Source of the DNA: Sophora flavescens
Taxonomy: Eukaryota; Streptophyta; Magnoliopsida; Fabales; Fabaceae
Direction: 5' to 3'
NCBI GenBank assembly: GCA_030762895.1
Contig: CM061065.1
Location: 83,089,607-83,153,606 of the forward strand
Length of the DNA: 64,000 nt
The notes under the pieces are model-generated. The model saw only the letters and a program-made list of their open reading frames with translations, was not told where the DNA came from and searched no databases. The first letter of the stretch is position 1. The number at the start of each line of letters is the position of its first letter. The position numbers were made by a program, and so were the translations under genes. This document shows, in pieces, positions 1-10,785 of this stretch.

Positions 1-2110
1 TCATCCCATGAAAGTCCACGATTTTCTGTAACTAGTTTGCTTTTGATTCCCTCATGTTCCTTCTGCAAAATTTAAGATATACATTAAAAATAAGTGAGAG
101 AGGAAAATTCAAGAAAACAAAAAGGGAAAAAAGAGAGGGAGGAAATTGCATACCATCACAGCTTCCAAAAGATTAACATTGTCGTGCAAGTACTTTAGAA
201 CCCATGTTAGTGCACTTGCTGTGGTATCATGTGCAGCAAAGATTACACCTATTAGATTATCAGCAACCTGAGAATCAGTGAGTTGGTACATCTTGTGACC
301 TCTGGCTCTCATCAGAACTCCCAATAACCCTCCACCATAGTTCCTGCTTTCCTTTCTTCTATGTATTAACCTCCTTATTGTCTCATTCAGAAGCTTCCTT
401 GCCTTCATATATAATATTTTTTACCAATAATTAAATAACTAAATAAGTACTTTGTAACCAGATAAATCTTTTAAGCACTACAAGTATAGTTGAAAATAAT
501 TAATTAGTCCTGATCACATAATCATAATTGCCCAAACAATATAAAACGAAAAATTAAACCAAAAAGGAATATTATTTGTGTCTAGATAAAAGTAAAGTCT
601 ACGTTGAGAAACTAAATGTAATAAAATTTTCATACAAACTAGTCTTTTTTATTTCTTAATGGATACCCTTAGCATTCTCTATATTATTTTACCTTCATTG
701 CTTTCCAATAGGAAGTTCCAGGAAGATGTAAAGGATAGGAATTATAGCCCTTCTCCAAGCAACTATACAGTTCTCTAATTTCTTCCATTTCGACTTCATT
801 TGTTTCTCCAAAGGCCGAGATTGCAGCTACTTCGAAAGCATACTAACAAACCAAGACATTAAAATATCATGATAATTTTCTTGATGTCCAGTGTCAAATA
901 TATATAAAATAGTAGTGTGGTTATCAGGGTTTTTTTTAAAAAATGTCTGTGACTGCAATTAGGACTACAATGTTTTAGTTTTGGAAGTCTCCGAAATCCA
1001 AATACAATCGAAATTACGGCCACATCGGCCGCATTTTCCCACATTTTCTCACAATTTAAAACCTTGGTGTTTGTGTCAGTGTAACTGACGCATGTAATGT
1101 AACTTACTCTCTTCATCTCTTGCAATGTGTTGACGGTTCTGTTGGCCCAAGTTGGCAGCAGTTTGAGGACAATTTGCTCCACCTCAGAGACCGAGTTCTT
1201 AATAGTAGAAGGTAAAAAGGAGGCCTGAACCAACTTCTTGAGCATGGAGTGATATGCACCTTGTTGAAAGAAAACAGCCTCTGGTCCTATTAACTTCTCT
1301 TTGCTTGGAGGGTATGTTGGCTTGAACAAATGTGCTTGAGTCACTAGCACTGTTCTAGCTGCCTCGGGGCTTGATATCATCACACAAGAACAACCCAGTA
1401 TGTGAGTCTTGAATATGTCTCCATACCTACGTATAATTCATCAAGAGTCATAAAACATCTAAAACAAATTCAATATATATATATCTATATAAATAAAGGT
1501 TTTAAATTGCGAATATAGTTATGATAACCAATGTTTTAAATTTGGATCCGAAACTGAAATCTGTGCTGTGATGTATTGGTTTTTGACGGTCACCGCAACT
1601 ACAACCGTGATTTAAAACTTTAATGATGACATTGTTTTCTGTCATTGCAGATAATTGCAAAAAATATTGCCGACTAATGTGGCCACAATTACATTCACAA
1701 TGTAGTTTTGAAGAGAACAAAAATCACAATATCGCAATCTCAATTGCAGTTTCCAATCTTGTTTAAAAACCATCAGAGCTATATATATATATATATGCAC
1801 TAGCTTCGTTAAAGAAATATAAAATTGTAATGTTTAAATAATAGGACCTATATAGTATATACCGTTTCTGCCTGTTGGAGAAAAAAGAATTTGGGTTTTC
1901 AGTGTAGAGCTTGAGGGTCTCTCCTAGGAAGGACCAACCCAAGGAACCAGGGGGTAAGCGTTTGTCCTTGTGGTGGTGGTGCAACCAATTGAGGAAAGGA
2001 AAGAGAATAAACAAAGAACATAAGAACAGTGATATGAGGAAGAGGGAATAACGGTGATTAAGGAACTGAGGAGACTCAAAACATAAAGCTAGTAGTGTTA
2101 AAAGTTGCAT
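1..2110 (-). CDS. CYP707A: CYP707A-like cytochrome P450 (abscisic acid 8'-hydroxylase), exons 1-5, cut by the left window edge
   Basis: Family role: an ER-anchored P450 that 8'-hydroxylates abscisic acid and so starts its breakdown. Exons, read on the minus strand with GT-AG borders: 2110-1863, 1426-1108, 842-693, 402-154 and 62-<1. All phases join without a stop, giving about 342 residues of a family usually near 470. Residues 20-42 form a hydrophobic anchor, followed by a basic stretch and the hinge LPPGSLGW (52-59). Exon 2 holds the CYP707A-typical segment ISSPEAAR...VTQAHLFKPTYP. Exon 4 holds the I-helix oxygen-activation motif FAAHDTTAS (294-302). Exon 5 begins KEHEGIKSK and reads LSWDD at the edge. 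The K-helix ExxR and the heme Cys loop lie outside the window. The start is the first ATG, directly before the anchor. No disruption is visible, so the gene looks functional. Which CYP707A paralogue it is cannot be decided. Confidence 0.93.
1500..1780. mobile_element. Decayed MITE-like sequence in P450 intron 1
   Basis: Intron 1 contains a stretch rich in TTTAAATTGCG, GATTTAAAAC and 'caattgca' words in inverted arrangement. A related stretch lies in intron 2 (about 930-1070, ending 'cacaatttaaaacc'). The look is that of a small inverted-repeat element, but I cannot define clean ends or a target duplication. Confidence 0.35.
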
Positions 2111-2280
2111 GGTTGAGAAAGTGTTTTGGACACGATCGATACAAGAAAATTAAGAGGTGAGAGAGTTGGTGTTTGGAACCGAGATTGGGGATGTGGATAG
2201 TGATATAAAATGAAAAGGGTGTCGGTGTCACGGTGTGTGAGGATCGATGAACAATGCAGGTGGTGCTTGAGTTGAAAAGG

Positions 2281-2288
2281 TTTTATAG
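2281..2288 (-). promoter_or_regulatory. Probable TATA box of the P450 gene
   Basis: Read on the minus strand this is CTATAAAA, about 170 bp upstream of the P450 ATG, which leaves a 5' leader of roughly 140 bp. The first transposon border (2509) is only about 220 bp further upstream. Confidence 0.55.
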
Positions 2289-5094
2289 AGTGGCAAGCTG
2301 GGGTTGGGACATGTGCGTCGACACTATTGTTACACCTTGAACTTGAGTCAGTTATATTTCGGCCATGCCTCATCCAATGAAAAAACGTATTTATCCATTC
2401 AAATAGGACACTCATATAAAAGATCTTGTTGCATGTGTGACTCACTTTTATTATCTAGTTTATACTACATTTTTTTTTAAGTATATTGTATATACTGCAA
2501 GAATGCGGTACGGGTGGTCATGGATACGGGTAGACCCACCAACCCGACTAACCCAAACCAAATTTTGTGGGTTGGTTCGGGTGATTGGGTTGATTTGGGC
2601 AAAAACACAAAAAACCCATAGAGTATGTGTTTGGTATTGGGTTTCAGAATTCCAAACCCACTGAACCTAACCCAACCTATATTACTTAGTTTTGTGATGA
2701 TGGCTTGTTGTTGAATGTTGATGACTTTTACTCTTTCATTGTAATAATTTAGACTTTTAATTGATGGCTGTTGAGGATTTTAGACTTAAATGGTTGTTGA
2801 TGTAGTTTAGAGTTTTAAACAAGTTTATTTGTGATTTTTGACATTTTTTCATGTTTTTTGCCTTCGTAAACCCGCGTTCCAGACCCAAAAATGATCATCC
2901 ATGTGCTTCTTGTCAGACCCGACGATCCACTCAACCCAACACACAAATGGTCGGGTTGGGTTGGTTTGGGTTTTGTGACACCCTCTACCCCGCATGTTAA
3001 TATAATACATTTACATAAAAGAAGTAAAATAAAAACATGCATTTATTTCATAAGATAAAAATCGGATAGAAAGCACCACATTGTAACGTCTCAACAACGC
3101 GAAAAAGAAACATAGTTTTAAAGTAAAATAACATAAAACAGAAAACATAACCAAATCTCGATGTCACATACAGAGCTGGTGTAACCGTTCCGGAATAAAA
3201 TCCACGGAATACAACTGAACTTGAACACAAACTAATAACTAAAACATCTAAACATCCTAGCTAGAGTCGCGACTCCTCAGAGTCACTCCTCCACTGGCTG
3301 CTCACCGTCCTCTTCATAAAGAGATACATGCTAAAACAGAAACAGATAAAACGTGGAGTAAGAAATCATGTAAACACAATGGCATGAAGATAGTAAGCAA
3401 GATGAACATACATCATATCATGGGATAGCAATACACAACATATAACATCAACATAATATAATCACATTGACATGTTATTTCAACCAACGTATGCTATGCG
3501 GTGCAACACTACTCCGCTTCTCCATTATGCATGTGGATCCAGACTATCTCAGGAAGACAACTTCGGAGTTACGTATCCACATTAGCCAAAAAGCACCAAC
3601 GACGGCAATCCACCAAACCATAGGTGATCCCCTTGGATAGTCAACGCACCATACCTTGGATGCGCCACCACGAGGGCTCACGGTCCACCAAACCTTGGGT
3701 GAACTACCCGCGGACGGCCAGATCACCGTACTTTAGGACGACCTCCCCTATGTTGAGCTTCCCCCACTATCAACTCCAATGCGTGATGCATGAGCACAAC
3801 AACAAACAAGGGCAACCACCACCTCCGCTTGGGCCAATCAACAACCAAGTTCATCATCATCAACACTTTGACTCATATGAGTTAAGGCCCTCTTGGCCAA
3901 AAAGCACCAAGGTTCAACTTCAACAACACCTCGACCAAAACGTATCGAGGCCACTTTGGCCAAAAAGCACCAAAGCATATCAATGTGTGGTAACCCAATT
4001 GATACCGGCTTAACCAACTTATTATCCTAAATTGTCTTAATTAGTCTTTAATTAAATTGTCTAACTTGTATTTATTCGATTGGTGTCTTATTTTGTAACA
4101 CCCTGAATTCCACCATACGTTAATAAATGTTAATGTGTTGCACTTGGCTTATATATGCTTGTTATGCTTGTTCTTGATGTCTAAGTTCATGTTGGGGAGG
4201 TTTAGTCTTAGGAAAGTTCAATTATCTTAGAGTCCTAGTAACATGTTTCACCGTTTTGGCCATATCTTGAGTTCTAGATGTTCGATCGAGATGATTTTGG
4301 TAGCATAGGAAAGCTAAGAGAATTATCTACAAATCTTATTTCTTGTGTTTTGGCCAAATTCAACTGTTTCGGACTCACCCCATGAGCCTTTATTCGCCTC
4401 GCGAGAAACCAAAATTCAGCTTTGTGCTTTCGGGTTCGCCTCGTGAATCCAACTGACAGAAATTGGTTCTCTGGCTCGCCCCGCAAATGGGAGTTCACCC
4501 CACGAACATGTACAGAACTAGAAAATGCGATTTAGGTTCTTTTTAAGCCCAAAACACATTCCAACCCATTTTTAACCCCTAAAACACGATATAAACCCTG
4601 GTCTATCACGTCCCAACACAATTGCCTCCCTTCTCTTTTTCTCTCAATTTCCATCAACCGTCTCTAGAAAACTCTCACTAGGAAACCCGTTCTTGCACCG
4701 CTCTTCACCATTCGTTGATGGGAGAACATCGCTGCGAAGACGTGATCATCGTATTCGTTATTTAAACCCTCAAACAAGGTAAGATTCGTACACCTCATCC
4801 CTCTCGTTCTTTCCCGTTTGATTTCTTGGCCTAAGAGCCTGATAAGCCTCTGGCTCGTCGAGTTTTATAATTAGTAAGACCATGGTTTTTGTACTAATTA
4901 TTCGAGTTTAATCTCGTTTTCGCCCAAATTTGGATTTAATTGTCCTCAAGCAACATTTTGAGTCTCTTAAGTAGTTTTAGGATATTTTAGTTAATTTTGA
5001 TTCAAATAAAGCATTTACTGCTATTTCATATTTTCAGGTTAATGAGAAGAGCAAAAAGGGAAGGACACGTAAAGCAGAAGCCATCACACCCAGG

Positions 5095-5385
5095 CTGTGA
5101 CACTGGTCACGGCCGTGATGAGCTACCCATGAAGACCAGAAAGCATCACGGCCCAGCCGTGATACCCATCACGGGCGTGATGAGAAGACCTGAAGACCAG
5201 AGAGCATCACTGTCTAGCCGTGATGGAGGTCACGGCCGTGACAGATCAGCACCCATGGACAGAATTGATCACGACCTGGCCGTGATGGGCATCACGGCCG
5301 TGACAGACTAGAATTTGAATGCGTGCCCTTGGCAGAACACGTCTCGGCCTGGCCGTGATGGCCATCACGGCCGTGACGCGCACCT
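5095..5385. repeat. Array of CACGGCCGTG-type palindromes
   Basis: At least five units of the form 'ATCACGGC..GGCCGTGAT' are spaced by about 20-50 bp and contain the exact palindrome TCACGGCCGTGA several times. The array ends about 10 bp before the TATA box at 5388-5399. Confidence 0.85.
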
Positions 5386-5387
5386 GA

Positions 5388-5399
5388 TCTATAAAAAGG
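5388..5399 (+). promoter_or_regulatory. TATA box of the 1.2-kb LTR
   Basis: TCTATAAAAAGG lies immediately downstream of the palindrome array, at the expected place for a U3 core promoter. Confidence 0.55.
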
Positions 5400-5933
5400 C
5401 ACCAGGGCAGACAGAAAGGGGGACAATTTTTCACTATTTTACGAATTATTTCAAAAGTTTTTATTACGTTTGTGATGGAGAACTAATCACCAGGGATTAG
5501 TCTGCTGTAATCGGTTTCCGCCGACACTTGAGGTTCCATAATTCCCAATCAAATTGCTTATCCCTTTCAATATTATGCTATATGCCTTGTTTGCTTAATT
5601 CAAGTTATATAGAACAAGTATTGATTAATTTCGATGATTCTATGTTCCTTTACCTTGATCGAGTTTGCTTAATCTGCGTGTGTTTGATCGTGTTTGCTTA
5701 ATTCACGATAGCTTTAATCCGTCTGCTTAATTCGGAAATTAGGAACATATATCTCGTAGTGTCAATTGCGCTTGCTTAATTGCTGCTACATTCGAAAAGG
5801 GATTAGAATCCGCTTAGGGCATGGAAATTATATGAATCAATGATAGTTGGGAAACCGAAACAGTAGATTAATCATTCTAGCTTATTGATAATCACTTTAT
5901 TGCACTGTTTCCTTAATCGAATCTTAAACCTAA

Positions 5934-5954
5934 CCCCCCCCCCCCCCCCCCCCA
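5934..5954. repeat. C homopolymer
   Basis: A run of about 19 C residues occurs inside the 1.2-kb LTR. The other copy (near 20050) has only a short C run, so this one expanded or is length-uncertain. Confidence 0.8.
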
Positions 5955-6692
5955 AATCGTTTTATAGGTTAATAATAATCCAGGAGTCCTTGAGATACGA
6001 TACTCGAGTTGTCGTTCCCTAACTACAGCCACCGACCCCCAGACGAGCAATAAGGTGTCCTGTTGTCTTGAGGTCGAGATAATGCTTTGAGACGAGGCCC
6101 GAGGACCCTCTTCTTCTTTAACGCAAACGCATACGATGGGAGAAGAATAGTGTATACACTAGGCTAAGGAGTAGCGTAAGATGAGGGGTTCCCATAGCCC
6201 CATTTATTGTTGTTATAATGTATTGATGCCATGATCTTCCTGGTTGTATCACTGAATTGTTTATATGTTTAATTGGATTAATTGGTATGCCTATTTGTTA
6301 TAATTGTTGAGTTGTTCATTATGTGGTATGCCTATTGAATTGTCTTATGTCATGAGTTTTGGTTGAATTGGTATGAATACCCATGATTATGAATGTTGTT
6401 GTTATGACATGGATTATGTTGATCACATTGATTGGATATGTTGTTGATGATGATGTTACCTTTATGTTGAATATGTTAATAGGACCCTAATCGGATTCAA
6501 TTAGGACTCTTAGTTAACATAGGAATTAAGGGATTAATTCCCCAAAGCTTCATAAGACATGAACTGTGTTAGTGAGGGTTGAGGTTTCATGCCGAATGTT
6601 TTAGTTAAGACACTAGGATCTGATTTGAGAGAATTTGGGAGCCTAAACTCCAAGAACACATTGAATTCTACCCAGAACAGTATGGCCCTGCC

Positions 6693-6853
6693 TAGGATCA
6701 CGGTTGTGCTGAACAGGGAGCACGACCGTGTTCCCAGTTAAATTCTAGAAAACAAGCAGCGCATTGAGCACGGCCGTGAAAGACAGTGAGCACAACCGTG
6801 CTCCACTTAAGTAGCAGCACGACCGTACTGGGGGTTTAGTACGCCCGTGCTTC
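6693..6853. repeat. GCACGACCGTGC-type palindrome array in the 5' LTR
   Basis: Units such as GAGCACGACCGTGTTC, GAGCACGGCCGTG and GCACGACCGTACTG repeat at about 25-50 bp spacing. The 3' LTR has the matching array at 16497-16612, one unit shorter. Confidence 0.8.
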
Positions 6854-8075
6854 CCCCTACTGGTCAGAACTTAAGTTTAATGAATTAAAGGGGTGCTTAC
6901 CCCAATTATCCCCAGATGATGTAATAATACACTAATCAAATGATAAGAAGTTAGATAACTTAATTAAAGATTAATTAAGATAACAAAGACTGATAAGCTG
7001 GTTAAGCCAGTGCCTGATGGGTTACCGCACGTTGTCACGCTTTGGTGCTTTTTGGCCAAAGTGCTCTCGATGCTTTTTGGTCGAGATGTTGTTATGTTGG
7101 ACCTTGGTGCTTTTTGGCCAAGGTGACCTTGACCCCATGGTATGGGTCTAAGGTGTTAGTGTTGATGTTGGTGATAAGTCTTTGGTGCTTTTATGCCCAA
7201 GCAAAGGAGGTGGTTACCTTGTGTGTTGTTGTTCCATTTGCATAGAGCTTTGGAGTTGATGTTGAGGGAGATGTTCAACATAGGGGAGGTCGTCCTAGTT
7301 ATGATGATATGGCCTAAGTCTCGGGTGGTTCACCCATGGTTTGGTGAACCGTCCGCCCCCGAGGTGGCGTATCCCGTTATGATACGTCGGCTATCCAAGG
7401 GGTTCCTCCATGGTTTGGGGAACTGCCAGTGTTGGTGCTTTTTGGCCAATACGGATAAGTAACTACGAAGTCGACTTCCTGAGTTAGTTAGATCCACATG
7501 CATTGATGGAGTAGTGGAGTAGGGTTGCGTTGCACTGTATAGCATATGTTGGATGATTAGCATGATGTTATGATATTATATGATGATGTGTATATATTGT
7601 ATATTGTGAAATTTCTATGCCATGCTATGATGTATGTTCGTCTTATCCCATATTCCCATGCCGTTGTGTTTACATGATTTCTTACTCCATGTTTTCCTGT
7701 TTCTGTTGCTGCATGTAATTCCTAATGCAGGGGACAGTGAACAGCCAGCGGAGGAGTGACTCTGAGGAGCCACGACTTTACTTAGAATTCTTAGTTATAG
7801 TTGTTAGTTTTGTTAGTTATTTCAGTTTGTTTCCGTGATGCATCCAGATTTTTGGTTATGCCAGCTCTGTATGTGACATCGGGGTTGGGTTTTTCTTTAT
7901 CTGTCTTGTTTATGTTTTATTGTTTTAAAACTGTTATTTCCACATTGTTTTCGTTGAGATGTGAAACCTTTTTATCCAAGTTTTTATTTTAATCAAATAA
8001 ATGCATGTTTTATAATTACCTCTTTTAAGTAAATGTTTTATATGAACATGCGGGGTAGAAGGATGTCATATTTAG

Positions 8076-8087
8076 TGGTATCAGAGC
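8076..8087 (+). other. Primer-binding site (initiator Met tRNA)
   Basis: TGGTATCAGAGC starts five bases after the 5' LTR end. It is complementary to the 3' end of plant initiator tRNA-Met, the usual primer of Tekay-type elements. Confidence 0.88.
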
Positions 8088-8264
8088 AGGTCTGTCCTAT
8101 CAGGCCGTGATATGAGTCTGTTGTAAGTCTGTTGTGTGCTCTTGTTTGAATTGTCTATATTTATATAGACAATGTTACGTGGTACTAAGTACCTATAGCT
8201 TCGCTTTGGCTTGACTTACTGCATTTGGTTGTTTGTCTTAGACGATCCAAGGAGCCCGTGAGTT

Positions 8265-8569
8265 CTTCTTGTGTTCAAAAAGGTTGTTCTATTATCATTT
8301 GATAATGAGAACTTTGTTGTTGATCCTGTATGCTTACCCCTAAAGGACGTTGATGTTATTCTTGGCATGGACTGGTTATCTCCCAACCATGTCCTTTTAA
8401 ATTGTTTTGATAAAACCTCAATTATTGGAACTCCTGAGGAGTCTAAGGATCCGACCTTCTCTCTGCCAACCAAGTGAAAACCTCGATGAAAGACGAAGCC
8501 CAAGTGTTCATGATGTTGTCTCCCCTGGAAGTTGAGAGCCCTCCTGATGTCGGAAGTGTGCTTGTTGTG
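8265..8569 (+). pseudogene. Retropepsin C-terminal remnant of the Tekay-like element
   Basis: The frame reads LPLKDVDVILGMDWLSPNHVLLNC, the C-terminal part of a Ty3/gypsy aspartic protease (ILGMDWL segment). It continues as the protease-RT linker ('VFMMLSPLEVESP') in a frame that would join the RT ORF at 12177 if the 3.6-kb insert were absent. The catalytic D-[ST]-G half and all of gag are missing, so this cannot make a working protease. The upstream junction near 8260 looks like a deletion end point. Confidence 0.8.
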
Positions 8570-9099
8570 TGTTCTCACTGATTTGGGCACTCTTCCTCAC
8601 TTGAAGCTCACCCCAAGCTTGTTCATTTGCTTGGCTCTTTTTTCTCACCTCACTCAAGTGTTTAGGGGATAAGACAATTCACTCAATTTTCCTCAGGGGA
8701 TGAATCCTACCATAGGCTTGACTATCAACCAAATCTCTACTTTATTAATGAAAACAATTTAGAATCAAGAGGTCTTTCACTTGGTTGTAACGTGGCCATG
8801 GGATTAATCGTTAGGTGGGGAAATCAAGAAAAGGACATTTCAAAAGGCTACACAACATATCAACATTTGCAAAACATGACCTTATAAAATACCTTTTGGG
8901 TTTCAATTCACTTTCCACCTTTATTTTCTTTCCTTTTTCTTTTATTTGGAGAAGGGGAGACTTTTTCAATTCAAGAGATTTTTTTTTTCTGATTCTTTCA
9001 TCCCAAAATTTTTCGACTACCTTTTTACCCTTTTGTAATACTTTAGAAGGTCCCTTATCAAACTTATTTATCAAAACATTTCAAGGTACCAAGAAAAAC

Positions 9100-9984
9100 A
9101 TTTTTATTCTTTCGGGCTCAAAATTGGGCAACTAAGGGGTAGCATTTCATCATTCAAAACTCAGAAGGCCAGAAAAATACCTATTGCCTCAATCATTTTC
9201 AAAAATGTTTCCAAAAAGTTTAAGCTTTGAAATGGTTTCAAGTCAAGTTCTAGAGAAAACAATCCAAGAGGAATAACACTCTAACACAAAGAATGGGGTA
9301 AAATTTTATGAGTACCCCTTTGGCTCAAAATCTCACATTTTAGTTCAGAATCAATGAAAAACATAAATCCATAGAACCATATGCTAATTATCAACTATCC
9401 AAGATTATCTCAAACATTTTCATTTGCAGCCTTATCACAAGAATAACAAATTGGGTTCAACAATTCACTATCACAATTTATTGGGCACTTAGTTCTCACA
9501 ATTGGATGCAAAATTCAGGCAAGGGGCAATCTAATAATGTGACATGCAAAGCTATCATTTAAGACTATATGAATGCAACATGCAAAATGAAAATGCAAAA
9601 TACCCCTACCCCAAGCTTAAAAATTTACATTGTCCCCAATGTAAACAATCAAGTCAGAGAGAGGAAAAGGAAAATAAAATAAAATAAAAGAAAAATGGAA
9701 CGGCTTACCGAGGCGGTAGCAGGTGTTGGCTTTCATTTCAGTCAGAACTGCTTGAAAGTTGGGTTGCTTTTTCTTGTCTTCTTGCTCTTCCCTCCTTCCT
9801 TCTTACCCTGAAAGCACTTGGCAAATTTATTAGTAAAAGAAAACTCTTGATCTTCTCAAATTATTCAAGAGTTAAAATCAAAAACAAAGACTAACTAAAG
9901 AGAATGAAAATAACTAAAGAGAAGGGTTAATAAACTTGGGTTGCCTCCCAATAAGCGCTTCTTTAACGTCACTAGCTTGACGTC
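9100..9984. other. Non-coding tail of the one-LTR element
   Basis: This AT-rich stretch is related to the 3' untranslated internal part of the TR-GAG element at about 29100-29700 (shared 'taccccaagcttaaaa' and 'cattgtccccaatgta' words). No gene is seen. Confidence 0.6.
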
Positions 9985-10659
9985 CTAGGATCCTCCTCCC
10001 GGATCAAATGGAACTTGCAGTGGAGATTGCAGCAGTAGTATGACTTTATCCTCAACTCCACCCAGCCAGTGTGTGAAAGCTCCCTTGACCTCTTCAACTA
10101 CCATAATGCACTCACTTCCTAGCGGGTCAAATGGCATTCTCACCAGGAAGTTTGACAGACAAGTGGAAGGGATTAGTTTAGCAATGTCCACACATGCATG
10201 CAAGCCGACATATTTGTCCAATGCAGAAATTTCAGATTCCTTAGCAAGCATGGTGGAATCCACTACTTCTTCGTCTTCATCTTGAACTATCCCCCAAACC
10301 AGATTTTCCTCAAATTGGGCTTCAGGCGACTTTTGTACTAACTGTTTGCAAATCTCCTCAACTTTCGTTTTGAAGTTCTGCTTCACAGATTCGATACTGT
10401 CACAGTTAGCTCTTGCCTTGGCCTCCGAGGCGGATAGCTCTTGGGAATATTGCTCTAGAGCAGCTTTCAACGGTGTTTGCTCCTTCCATTCCCATTCCTC
10501 CTCATGCTTCATTATCACACTATAAGCTTGTGCATGAGGGCAGTGACGTCCCCAGAGCCCGTAGTCTCCCAAGACTACATTAGGCCCAAAGTGGTATTTT
10601 GTAACACCGTCCAAGGTGGGAAAGTAATAAGTCTCCATTTGTTGCATCACCTTGTACAA
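9985..10659 (-). CDS. Unrecognised 224-residue ORF in the gag position of the one-LTR element
   Basis: It starts about 100 bp downstream of the primer-binding site, where gag normally begins, but shows no gag domain or zinc knuckle that I recognise. It has aromatic, His/Gly-rich N-terminal segments (YHFGPNVVLGDYGLWGRHC), a central Glu/Lys-rich, probably coiled-coil region (about residues 60-125) and an acidic stretch (DEDEEVVD). The C-terminus (FLVRMPFDPLGSECIMVVEEV ... VPFDPGGGS) contains two FDPxG repeats. It is the longest open frame in this insert. It could be a highly diverged gag or a captured host fragment. Confidence 0.45.
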   Translation of the reverse strand: MYKVMQQMETYYFPTLDGVTKYHFGPNVVLGDYGLWGRHCPHAQAYSVIMKHEEEWEWKEQTPLKAALEQYSQELSASEAKARANCDSIESVKQNFKTKVEEICKQLVQKSPEAQFEENLVWGIVQDEDEEVVDSTMLAKESEISALDKYVGLHACVDIAKLIPSTCLSNFLVRMPFDPLGSECIMVVEEVKGAFTHWLGGVEDKVILLLQSPLQVPFDPGGGS

Positions 10660-10761
10660 ACAAAACTCAAAAGAAAAAGATCAAATATATACAGAAAAGT
10701 AAAGAATAAAAATGTCTAAATTAGTTGCCTCCTCTGTTACTAATGATATTGGCAAAACCAA

Positions 10762-10779
10762 TCCCCGGCAACGGCGCCA
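10762..10779 (-). other. Primer-binding site complementary to tRNA-Asp
   Basis: The minus strand reads TGGCGCCGTTGCCGGGGA, an exact complement of the 3' end of plant tRNA-Asp including CCA. This is the primer used by Athila-lineage elements. It lies 6 bp from the LTR end at 10786. Confidence 0.85.
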
Positions 10780-10785
10780 AAAACT

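Larger units (their letters stand above)
4840..6044 (+). mobile_element. 1.2-kb LTR-like insert in the 5' LTR (solo LTR, same family as 18964-20181)
   Basis: It is absent from the 3' LTR. It begins TGATAAGCCTCTGG and is similar throughout to 18964-20181, with shared TTGTCCTCAAGCAA, 'ttttgagtctct', 'gagaactaa' and 'ttgtcg...aactacag' segments. Flanks are GAGCC (4835-4839) and GAGCA (6045-6049), an imperfect duplication of the site that reads GAGTC in the 3' LTR. It holds a palindrome array (5095-5385), a TATA box (5388-5399) and a C homopolymer near 5935-5953. No coding region is seen. Confidence 0.72.
4094..8070 (+). repeat. 5' LTR of the Tekay-like element (with a 1.2-kb insert)
   Basis: It is collinear with the 3' LTR (15103-17806) except for a foreign block at about 4840-6044, which explains the extra length. 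The end reads GTCATA where the 3' LTR has GTCACA, so the terminal CA has become TA. CG-rich motifs in 4375-4505 (GCCTCGCGAGA, CGCCTCGTGAA) and 6693-6853 (GCACGACCGTG) stand out from the AT-rich background. Confidence 0.88.

Noticed and set aside
2455..2458. CTAG as the 3' end of the Helitron whose helicase lies at 20917-21264
   Set aside because: The stem nearby is short and AT-only, and the next base is not the expected T. Position alone is not enough.
3624..4013. 129-codon plus-strand frame as a gene
   Set aside because: It is antisense to an LTR, with matching sequence at about 7042-7470 and 16790-17200. No protein family is recognisable.
5095..5385. CRISPR-like array
   Set aside because: Regular short palindromes with spacers invite this, but the genome is a plant, the units vary, spacing is irregular, and there are no cas genes.
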